Shown in pieces: positions 7,646-13,895 of a stretch of DNA of 23,750 nt. The notes under the pieces are model-generated. The model saw only the letters and a program-made list of their open reading frames with translations, had not been told where the DNA came from and did no database searches. The first letter of the stretch is position 1. Every line of letters starts with the position of its first letter. This DNA is from Synergistaceae bacterium (GTDB lineage: Bacteria > Synergistota > Synergistia > Synergistales > Synergistaceae): contig JAUNNW010000001.1 in assembly GCA_030531285.1 (NCBI GenBank), positions 1 through 23,750 of the forward strand, in the 5' to 3' direction. The position numbers and the translations under genes were made by a program.

Positions 7646-8503
7646 CTATTTCTTGTATTCATCTGCCAGATACATGCACATCATAATATGCATGACGCTG
7701 GAGAGTCTGTTGAGAGTCTCAACGATGTCCCTGCGTTCATAAACGGTCTGTCTTCTGAACGCGCGGACTGCCGCAACCTCAGTTTCCCGCACTGCGGTGC
7801 GAAGCTCATTCAGCAGCGCATAAACTTTGCCGAAAGAATAATCCGGCAATACCATCTGCTTAATTGAGTAGAATTTCATCGGGTTATGCGATCTCTCGCG
7901 TATTTCTTCGTGCGTAAGACCAATGATGCGGTCGTTGACAAACGGTTCGTCAAGTACGTCGCAGCGCATTATCTCGCGCAAAACGCCGAGTACGTCGTTA
8001 AGATCGTCGATAAGCCTTTTGCTTCCGCCGCCTTCCGCAATTATCGTCTGTGTCAGAACAAAATGCGACTGAAGGCTGTCGAGCCTGCCCCTGAAATATA
8101 TACGAAGATGGTCCTTCGGAACCAGTTTGTTCCCGACAAGCTGAGTCATGTGCTCAGGCTTTTCAGGGAAGAAAGCTCCGCTTGTGTAATCTACGTACTT
8201 CGGGACGCACGTCTGTCCGGAAGCCGGTGCAACAGCGCGGGCAAGCTGCTGTTTTTTTGCGTCCTCTTCACCGAATTCGTTTTTGAATTCTGTTGAGGAT
8301 GAAACGCTTGAAGCCGCACTCACCGCTTTTTCAGGTTTAAAATTAAACCTTGTGTGCACCGAGTTTTCTACTATTTCAATTTTGCGCTGGCGAAGGTATT
8401 CACGTGCTGCAGGCGAAAGTATCTTGCCCTCCGGAACCTGATACGATTCCGGCTGTGAGGCTCTCAACTGATCGCGCAGTATTGCTTCTGTGATTGCCTT
8501 CAA
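7646..8503 (-). CDS. eutT: Corrinoid adenosyltransferase EutT
   Basis: A 285-aa EutT-family ATP:cob(I)alamin adenosyltransferase. It starts with TTG at 8503, since GGGGAG lies 9 nt upstream and no ATG fits. The N-terminus contains the motif GKILSPAAREYLRQRKIEIVE (about 26-46), then a variable linker. The catalytic all-helical domain follows, with the family signature HLRIYFRGRLDSLQSHFVL (about 132-150). The Fe/Zn-binding HX11CCX2C motif of Salmonella EutT is absent, as in some Gram-positive EutT forms. It makes adenosylcobalamin for EutBC, probably working with the PduS-like reductase of the same operon. The start region can fold into a hairpin (see 8503-8522). Confidence 0.9.
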   Translation of the reverse strand: MKAITEAILRDQLRASQPESYQVPEGKILSPAAREYLRQRKIEIVENSVHTRFNFKPEKAVSAASSVSSSTEFKNEFGEEDAKKQQLARAVAPASGQTCVPKYVDYTSGAFFPEKPEHMTQLVGNKLVPKDHLRIYFRGRLDSLQSHFVLTQTIIAEGGGSKRLIDDLNDVLGVLREIMRCDVLDEPFVNDRIIGLTHEEIRERSHNPMKFYSIKQMVLPDYSFGKVYALLNELRTAVRETEVAAVRAFRRQTVYERRDIVETLNRLSSVMHIMMCMYLADEYKK

Positions 8504-8522
8504 AGAGGTTCACTCCCCTCTT
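8503..8522 (-). promoter_or_regulatory. Hairpin exposing or hiding the eutT ribosome binding site
   Basis: On the minus-strand RNA, AAGAGG (8522-8517) pairs with CCUCUU (8508-8503). The loop is GGAGUGAA and holds part of the Shine-Dalgarno. The first base of the UUG start codon is in the stem. The fold is short (6 bp), so the effect may be mild, and chance is possible. Confidence 0.35.
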
Positions 8523-8530
8523 AAAGCGTG

Positions 8531-8824
8531 TTACGCCTGTTTGTCGAGGCTGGGAAGTATATACTCTACCTCTTCGTGCGGACGCGGGATAACGTGGACG
8601 GAGATGAGTTCTCCGACTCTTTCAGCCGCTGCCGCGCCTGCGTCTGTGGCGGCTTTAACCGCACCGACGTCTCCGCGGACCATAACTGTGACGTAGGCTC
8701 CGCCGACGTGGACTTTGCCGATAAGCGTTACGTTTGCGGCTTTGACCATAGCATCAGCTGCTTCGATTGATCCGATAAGACCTTTTGTTTCAATCATACC
8801 AAGGGCTTTTGTATCCTGTAACAT
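8531..8824 (-). CDS. eutM: BMC-H shell hexamer protein, EutM-like (downstream copy)
   Basis: A 97-aa single-domain BMC protein. It has the standard ALGMIETKGLIGSIEAADAM opening, the GKVHVGGAYVTVMVRGDVGAVKAATDAG core with the pore loop, and the SVHVIPRPHEEVE tail. It forms the flat hexagonal tiles of the shell, whose central pores pass ethanolamine, acetaldehyde or ethanol. It differs from the neighbouring copy at 8867-9154 only at the ends (an extra Leu2, Lys6 for Ile5, and a C-terminus of PSLDKQA instead of PHLDKD). A 216-bp stretch is identical at the DNA level. The RBS GGAGGG lies 8 nt before ATG. Confidence 0.93.
   Translation of the reverse strand: MLQDTKALGMIETKGLIGSIEAADAMVKAANVTLIGKVHVGGAYVTVMVRGDVGAVKAATDAGAAAAERVGELISVHVIPRPHEEVEYILPSLDKQA
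8592..8807. repeat. 216-bp perfect direct repeat, copy 1
   Basis: This segment is identical base for base to 8925-9140, at an offset of 333 bp. It covers most of the downstream BMC-H gene. There is no synonymous difference, which indicates recent duplication or ongoing gene conversion. Confidence 0.97.
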
Positions 8825-8866
8825 ATTTTAGTCCCTCCAGAAACGAATTTTTTTAAAAAGAAACGA

Positions 8867-9154
8867 TTAATCCTTGTCGAGGTGCGGAAGGATGTATTCG
8901 ACTTCTTCGTGCGGACGCGGAATGACGTGGACGGAGATGAGTTCTCCGACTCTTTCAGCCGCTGCCGCGCCTGCGTCTGTGGCGGCTTTAACCGCACCGA
9001 CGTCTCCGCGGACCATAACTGTGACGTAGGCTCCGCCGACGTGGACTTTGCCGATAAGCGTTACGTTTGCGGCTTTGACCATAGCATCAGCTGCTTCGAT
9101 TGATCCGATAAGACCTTTTGTTTCAATCATACCAAGGGCTATTGTATCCTGCAT
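8867..9154 (-). CDS. eutM: BMC-H shell hexamer protein, EutM-like (upstream copy)
   Basis: A 95-aa BMC-H protein of the EutM/PduA/PduJ type, with ALGMIETKGLIG at the start, the GGAYVTVMVRGDVGAV core and the HVIPRPHEEVEYILPHLDKD end. Its role is as for its tandem partner: a major facet component. The ATG is preceded by a near-perfect AAGGAGG at 8 nt. The 42-bp spacer to the second copy holds that copy's RBS and an A/T-rich run but no clear terminator. No separate EutK is present in the locus, so the two near-identical EutM proteins are the main single-domain hexamers beside EutS. Confidence 0.93.
   Translation of the reverse strand: MQDTIALGMIETKGLIGSIEAADAMVKAANVTLIGKVHVGGAYVTVMVRGDVGAVKAATDAGAAAAERVGELISVHVIPRPHEEVEYILPHLDKD
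8925..9140. repeat. 216-bp perfect direct repeat, copy 2
   Basis: This is the partner of 8592-8807, identical over 216 bp. Outside the block the two genes diverge quickly, although a short GTGCGGACGCGG block just before it is also shared. Confidence 0.97.
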
Positions 9155-9185
9155 TTAAATTTCCTCCTTATTGGTATAGTTGTGA

Positions 9186-10682
9186 CTACGCACTGAGTCT
9201 TTCAAGAATTTTCTTGACTATCGCGTCGATGTCTGCTTCACCGAGTCCTGCAGCGCTTCCGCATGAAACCGATGCCGGAGCTGCGCAGCAGCCCTGTGCC
9301 TGGGCAACAGCAGTCTGAATGTCTTCAAGCTCCATTTTGCCTACCGCAACATAACGTCTGTCAAGAAGCTGCATCGGACCGACGTTTTCCGACGTTGCAC
9401 TGCCGCCGATTGCTCCGCAGCCAAGCGTAAGCGCCGGCATAAGACCTGTTGAAGCTCCGATTCCGCCGAACGTTGACGGTGAGTTGACAACGATACGCGA
9501 TGCAGGAATTCTTGCCGCAAAGTACTTGACAATGTCGTTGTCCTTCGTGTGAAGAGACATTGTGTGACCGGCGCCTTCGTAGTGGAGAAGGTCAACGCAG
9601 TGTTCGCATACTTTGACGTAGTTCTCCGCATGGAAGAAACCGAGTATCGTGCTGAGTTTTTCGTTTGAATACGGATGACCGCGACCGATTCCCTGATCAA
9701 CCGCGACGATAACGCGTGTGTCGGCAGGAATCGTTATGCCGGCGAGGTTGGCAACAGTCTGCGGGTCCTTACCGACGATCTGCGGGTTCATCGTTCCGTT
9801 TCCGCGAAGGATGAATTTGCTGAGTTTGTCTCTCTGTTCATCCGTGAGGAAATAGAATTTCTGGCGTTTCATTTCAGCCTGTACTGCGTCAACCATATCG
9901 TCGTCGCAGATAACTGACTGTTCTGAGGCGCAGATTGTACCATTGTCAAATGTTTTTGAATCAACAATGCGTTTGACCGCAAGCGGTATATCAGCCGTGC
10001 GTTCGATGTAGGACGGACCGTTTCCGGGGCCGACACCGATTGCAGGAGTCCCTGACGAATAAGCTGCGCGAACCATTGCAGAACCTCCGGTGGCAAGAAT
10101 CATAGCCGTGTCGGGATGGCTCATGAGGATATTCGTTGCCTGACGCGTTGGTATTGAAATCGTTGAAACGAGGTTTTCGTTGCCGCCGGCTTCGGCGATT
10201 GCCTGACGGATAACCTTGACGGCCTCGTCAATGCAGTGCTGTGCGCTCGGGTGCGGTGAGAAAACTATCGCGTTTCCTGCTTTGATTGAAATTTCTGCTT
10301 TGTAGAAGCAGGTTGATGTCGGGTTCGTTGACGGAACGATACCGGCGATAACTCCGAGAGGCACTGCGTAGCAGGTAAGACCGAGTTTTTCGTCGCGTCC
10401 GATTTCACCGATCGTCTTCATATCTTTAATATAGTCCCAAACAAATTTGCTTGCGAATATATTTTTGATTGTTTTGTGTTCAGCAACACCAAAGCCCGTT
10501 TCCTCCTGTGCAAGAGCGCCGAGCCGTACTGCGTTTCTTACGCCGGCGTCTGCTATGGCTTTGACTATTCTGTCAACATATTCCTGGCTCTTTGTAGCCA
10601 GTTCCTGCTGTGCCGCTTTGGCTGCGCTCAGAAGAGTACGTACTTCCTGAACGGAAAGCAGGTCCTTGTCGTAAAGCTGCAA
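9186..10682 (-). CDS. eutE: CoA-acylating acetaldehyde dehydrogenase EutE
   Basis: A 498-aa aldehyde dehydrogenase of the EutE/PduP family that oxidises acetaldehyde to acetyl-CoA with NAD+ in the microcompartment lumen. The start is TTG at 10682, fixed by AGGAGG 7 nt upstream. Visible landmarks are PLGVIAGIVPSTNPTST (about 108-124), LATGGSAMVRAAYSSG near 196-211, the GVGPGNGPSYI segment near 216-226, and catalytic Cys251 in DNGTICASEQS. After a flexible Ala/Ser/Cys-rich linker (CCAAPASVSCGSAAGLG) the protein ends in an amphipathic helix, EADIDAIVKKILERLSA. This looks like an encapsulation peptide at the C-terminus rather than the N-terminal one of enteric EutE. A hairpin-rich 220-bp gap precedes it. 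Confidence 0.95.
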   Translation of the reverse strand: MQLYDKDLLSVQEVRTLLSAAKAAQQELATKSQEYVDRIVKAIADAGVRNAVRLGALAQEETGFGVAEHKTIKNIFASKFVWDYIKDMKTIGEIGRDEKLGLTCYAVPLGVIAGIVPSTNPTSTCFYKAEISIKAGNAIVFSPHPSAQHCIDEAVKVIRQAIAEAGGNENLVSTISIPTRQATNILMSHPDTAMILATGGSAMVRAAYSSGTPAIGVGPGNGPSYIERTADIPLAVKRIVDSKTFDNGTICASEQSVICDDDMVDAVQAEMKRQKFYFLTDEQRDKLSKFILRGNGTMNPQIVGKDPQTVANLAGITIPADTRVIVAVDQGIGRGHPYSNEKLSTILGFFHAENYVKVCEHCVDLLHYEGAGHTMSLHTKDNDIVKYFAARIPASRIVVNSPSTFGGIGASTGLMPALTLGCGAIGGSATSENVGPMQLLDRRYVAVGKMELEDIQTAVAQAQGCCAAPASVSCGSAAGLGEADIDAIVKKILERLSA

Positions 10683-10705
10683 GACAATTCCTCCTGTCTT
10701 TTATT

Positions 10706-10877
10706 TGCAAATCACTCAGATTTGCACCATGCGGACTGTCTAATCAATAAAATCAGTTTTATTTTCGGCGTCCGCATCACAAACTTCTCTGCTCATTTCA
10801 GGCTGCCCGCTTTGTACGGAAGTGCCTGACAACGGCAAATCCTTTTCAAGCATTTTGAATACCGACGGGTCGGTATT
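10706..10877 (-). promoter_or_regulatory. Hairpin-rich spacer between eutL and eutE, candidate cis-acting RNA
   Basis: Four stems can form in the minus-strand transcript. The first is 8 bp with a 4-base loop (10858-10865 / 10870-10877). The second is an outer 8-bp stem (10729-10736 / 10770-10777). The third is a 7-bp AT stem inside it (10746-10752 / 10757-10763). The fourth is 8 bp with a 5-base loop (10706-10713 / 10719-10726), just before the eutE RBS. Opening one pair of the third stem gives the hexaloop ACUGAU, which has the A1 and G4 bases that ANTAR proteins such as EutV need. A second matching loop and a U-tract are not seen. It could be an RNA processing or stability element, a EutV-type site, or simply spacer. 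Confidence 0.4.
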
Positions 10878-10895
10878 TGAAATAACAGCCTTCAA
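10740..10895 (-). CDS. Possible 51-aa small ORF between eutL and eutE
   Basis: A TTG-started frame opens 7 nt after the eutL stop and ends at TAG 10740-10742. The peptide begins MKAVISNTDPSVFKMLEKDL and is hydrophilic and acidic, ending DFID. It would fill most of the spacer. There is no Shine-Dalgarno before the TTG, and an internal ATG (residue 15) has none either, so translation would depend on coupling to eutL. I do not recognise the sequence. It overlaps three of the four predicted hairpin stems, so either the coding or the RNA reading may be spurious. Confidence 0.25.
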   Translation of the reverse strand: MKAVISNTDPSVFKMLEKDLPLSGTSVQSGQPEMSREVCDADAENKTDFID

Positions 10896-10902
10896 ATCAG
10901 GA

Positions 10903-11559
10903 CTACTGAAGAACTACAGGGTTGTCCGAGCAGTATTCGACAGCGGCTGCAAATGCCTCGCATGCAGCTTTGCAGGCTGACTGCGTTCCGGTCATAAGAG
11001 CGCCGCCGAAGTTTGTCTCTGAAGGAGGACCGTAGAGTACGCAAAGGCTGACTTCTGCCGCTTTGAGAGCAGCATCGATTCCGTAGATTGATTCGAGCGG
11101 TGCAGCGATAACGTATGCAAGAGCTTCGCCTTCTGCAATGCCAGCGCCCGCTGAAAGATATGAGCCCGTACGTGAAATTGTGTACGCATAGTATGAGCTG
11201 GAGTCGTCATCGTTCGCTGAAACGAAGTGGCAGACGTTCTCAACCATGTTCACGCATGCTTTAAGTCCGGCTTTGCATTCCGCAGGGTTAGGTCCGGCGA
11301 GGATACCGATAATTTCACCTGCATATTTCTGCGTTGCGTTCGGTGCGCCCGCGTAGCAGCTTTTTGCATAAACGACTTTAACGTCTGCGGCTTTGGTGGC
11401 TTCGTCGAGAGCCGTGTAGGTAACATCATCGCAGTCCGACGTGATCAGTGCAAGTGATCTCTGATCAGGCGTAAGACCGAGTTCTTTTGCGAGTTCTGCA
11501 TTAACGTTAGGGATGATTTTTGTTGCAAGCACTTTCGCCGGCAATGGATCTCTCTTCAT
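10903..11559 (-). CDS. eutL: EutL tandem-BMC trimeric shell protein
   Basis: A 218-aa protein matching EutL in length (about 219 aa) and order of two circularly permuted BMC domains. Family features are the opening DPLPAKVLATKIIPNVN, the conserved LITSDCDDVTYTALDEATKAADVKVVYAKSCYAG region split over residues 38-73, the GPNPAECKAGL segment, and the C-terminal LYGPPSETNFGGALMTGTQSACKAACEAF portion. EutL trimers have a gated central pore, proposed to pass larger molecules such as cofactors, and have been seen to bind ethanolamine. The RBS AGGAGGGG lies upstream of ATG 11559, 18 bp after eutC. Confidence 0.94.
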   Translation of the reverse strand: MKRDPLPAKVLATKIIPNVNAELAKELGLTPDQRSLALITSDCDDVTYTALDEATKAADVKVVYAKSCYAGAPNATQKYAGEIIGILAGPNPAECKAGLKACVNMVENVCHFVSANDDDSSSYYAYTISRTGSYLSAGAGIAEGEALAYVIAAPLESIYGIDAALKAAEVSLCVLYGPPSETNFGGALMTGTQSACKAACEAFAAAVEYCSDNPVVLQ

Positions 11560-11577
11560 AATGTAACCCCTCCTGAA

Positions 11578-12474
11578 TTAGAGTTTAAGGTCTGTGCCGC
11601 TGGCTTTTGCATCCAGCATCTTTTTGATGATTTCAGCGATGTGGGCACCTGCTTCAACAGGCGGGGTGCCGGCGTCGTGAATGTTTGAAACAACCGTACG
11701 TCTTGACTCAGGCATACCGACCGTACCTTTGTAGGTGATGTATGCTGACATTGAGTTTGCCGTAATGAGTCCCGGACGTTCTCCGATAAGCACGCAGGTA
11801 ACGGTTGCTCCGGTGAGTTCCGTAATCTGGTCCATAACACCTACGCGTCCGTATTCGACGAAGAACGGCGTTCCGACTTCGATGCCGAAGCTCTGAAGTC
11901 CTTGTATGATTGCGGGCATTACGTCAGCAACGTTTGCCTTAACTGCGGCTGAGCTGAGTCCGTCTGAAACGTAAAGCTGAACCGTGGGGTTCTTTTTGCA
12001 TTTCTCTCTGACAGCGGCGACACCTTCGTCGCTGAGCTGGCGGCCAAGATCAGGTCTCGTCAGATAGGTATCCTTGTCAGCGCATTTCGTCTGCACTGAG
12101 AAAAGGTTCATCTGGTTGATAAAATCATGGTCAACCGGTGAGAAAACCGCATCCTGCGCTGCCGAGTGAGCTGCTCTGAATTCAAGCATCGGAAGCGTAA
12201 GATAGCGGGGACCCGCTTTGCCTATGCCAAGACGCGCCGGCGAATGGTTTTTAAGTTCCTGATAACCAACTTTGTCAACAGGGTTCTTGACAAGATACTG
12301 CGTGTGAAGGTCAATCTGAGTAACGTCAGGAATCATGCCCGGGTCAACAGTTGTCTGTGCGGCTGATACCGACTGAACTGACGCGGGGGCAGACGTCTGT
12401 GCCGCAGACGCGTTCACGTTCATTTCTCCGAGTACCTGTTCAATGATTGCTTTAAGTTCGTTCTGGTCTATCAT
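11578..12474 (-). CDS. eutC: Ethanolamine ammonia-lyase small subunit EutC
   Basis: A 298-aa light chain of the AdoCbl-dependent ethanolamine ammonia-lyase (ethanolamine to acetaldehyde plus ammonia). The first 18 residues (MIDQNELKAIIEQVLGEM) are an amphipathic helix. In enteric EutC the equivalent N-terminus targets the enzyme to the microcompartment. An Ala/Ser-rich linker follows, then the conserved body: SPARLGIGKAGPRYLT (about 79-94), RPDLGRQLSDEG, LYVSDGLSSAAV, GRVGVMDQITELTGA and LIGERPGLITANSMSAY, which contribute to cobalamin and substrate binding with EutB. It lies 18 bp after eutB, with GGGAGGG before the ATG. Confidence 0.96.
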   Translation of the reverse strand: MIDQNELKAIIEQVLGEMNVNASAAQTSAPASVQSVSAAQTTVDPGMIPDVTQIDLHTQYLVKNPVDKVGYQELKNHSPARLGIGKAGPRYLTLPMLEFRAAHSAAQDAVFSPVDHDFINQMNLFSVQTKCADKDTYLTRPDLGRQLSDEGVAAVREKCKKNPTVQLYVSDGLSSAAVKANVADVMPAIIQGLQSFGIEVGTPFFVEYGRVGVMDQITELTGATVTCVLIGERPGLITANSMSAYITYKGTVGMPESRRTVVSNIHDAGTPPVEAGAHIAEIIKKMLDAKASGTDLKL

Positions 12475-12492
12475 TGTCTTCGTCCCTCCCCG

Positions 12493-13863
12493 CTACTTTT
12501 TAAGAAAGACTGAGGCATCGCCTGCGAGGTCGGTAAGATGTCCGTTCTCTGAGAAGCCCATCTTTTCCATCCAAGCATCGAATTCCGCTGTCGGACGGAG
12601 ACCGAACGTTTCACGGAGTGACTGTGCTTCATGGTAACCGGTGCACTGGTACATAAGCATGCAGTCGTCACCCTGCGGAACACCCATAACGTAGTTGCAT
12701 CCGGCAGCTACGAGAAGCGTTGCAAGGTTTTCGATGTCGTTCTGGTCTGCTTTCATGTGGTTCGTGTAGCATGCGTCGCAGCCCATCGGAATACCTGAAA
12801 GTTTGCCCATGAAATGGTCTTCGAGACCGGCGCGCGTAACCTGTTTTGAGTCGTAGAGATATTCAGGTCCTATAAACCCGACAACCGTGTTGACGATGAA
12901 CGGATGATAGTGCCTTCCGAAACCGTAGCAGCGGGCTTCCATCGTGACCTGGTCCCAGCCGTTGTGGGCTTCTGATGAAAGTTCCGAGCCCTGACCGGTT
13001 TCAAAGTACATAACGTTGGGGCCTGTGCCTGTGCCTCTGTGAAGAAGCATGTCTTCGCCTTCTGTAAGCATTTCAGGCGTAAGTCCGAATGCTTCGTTGC
13101 CCTTCTGTGAACCTGCGATTGACTGGAACATAAGGCTCATCGGCGCGTTGAAACGTGCGACTGCTTCCGTCTGCGTCGTAACGTGGGCAAGAACGGAATA
13201 CTGCGTCGGAATTTCCCATTTGTTGACAAATTCGTCAAACATTTTGAGAAGGCGCGCTACGCTTTCAACCGTGTCGTCAACGGGGTTGAGACCAAGGACT
13301 GCGTCGCCGCATCCAAGGCTGAAGCCTTCCATAAGGGATGCCATAATACCCTTCGGGTCGTCTGTCGTATGGTTAGGCTGGAGACGTGACGAGAACGTCC
13401 CGGGCAGACCAATTGTCGTGTTGCAATGGGCTGTTACACGGATTTTTGATGCTCCGTACACGAGGTCAAGGTTGCTCATGAGTTTGCAGACTGCCGCAAC
13501 ACATTCGCTCGTGAGACCCTTTGAGGCGCGCTTGATCATATCGCCTGTCGTGTGTTCGTCAAGCAACCACTCTCTGAACTCTGCAACCGTCATGTTCTTG
13601 AATTCGCTGAAGATTGTCTCGTTGATATCATCCTGAATGATACGCGTTACAGAGTCCTCTTCATACGGAACTGCCGGGGTATTACGAATTTCATTCATCG
13701 TAATATTTGAAAGAACGACCTTAGCGGCTACTCTTTCCTCGGCTGACGCCGCAGCGATTCCAGCAAGTTTGTCACCAGACTTTTCTTCGTTGGCTTTGGC
13801 CATTACTTCGCAAATATTCTTAAACTCGTAGTTATGACCAAACAACTGTGTCTTGAGTTTCAT
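12493..13863 (-). CDS. eutB: Ethanolamine ammonia-lyase large subunit EutB
   Basis: A 456-aa heavy chain with the TIM-barrel active site, close to the usual 453 aa. Recognisable family segments include MKLKTQLFGHNYEFKNICEVM at the N-terminus (a somewhat divergent start), the GLPGTFSSRLQPNHTTDD region near 172-190, SLGCGDAVLGLNPVDD near 202-217, GTGTGPNVMYFETGQGSELS near 277-296 and the CDACYTNHMKADQND region near 364-378. With EutC it forms the ethanolamine ammonia-lyase complex, the signature enzyme of the pathway. The ATG at 13863 is preceded by GAGAGGTGAG. It is 32 bp from eutA. Confidence 0.97.
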   Translation of the reverse strand: MKLKTQLFGHNYEFKNICEVMAKANEEKSGDKLAGIAAASAEERVAAKVVLSNITMNEIRNTPAVPYEEDSVTRIIQDDINETIFSEFKNMTVAEFREWLLDEHTTGDMIKRASKGLTSECVAAVCKLMSNLDLVYGASKIRVTAHCNTTIGLPGTFSSRLQPNHTTDDPKGIMASLMEGFSLGCGDAVLGLNPVDDTVESVARLLKMFDEFVNKWEIPTQYSVLAHVTTQTEAVARFNAPMSLMFQSIAGSQKGNEAFGLTPEMLTEGEDMLLHRGTGTGPNVMYFETGQGSELSSEAHNGWDQVTMEARCYGFGRHYHPFIVNTVVGFIGPEYLYDSKQVTRAGLEDHFMGKLSGIPMGCDACYTNHMKADQNDIENLATLLVAAGCNYVMGVPQGDDCMLMYQCTGYHEAQSLRETFGLRPTAEFDAWMEKMGFSENGHLTDLAGDASVFLKK

Positions 13864-13895
13864 GCTGTCTTCTCACCTCTCTAAAAAATTTTCGA

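Noticed and set aside
8592..9140. Repeat as insertion sequence or recombination element
   Set aside because: The repeated block is coding sequence of two BMC-H shell genes, with no terminal inverted repeats or transposase.
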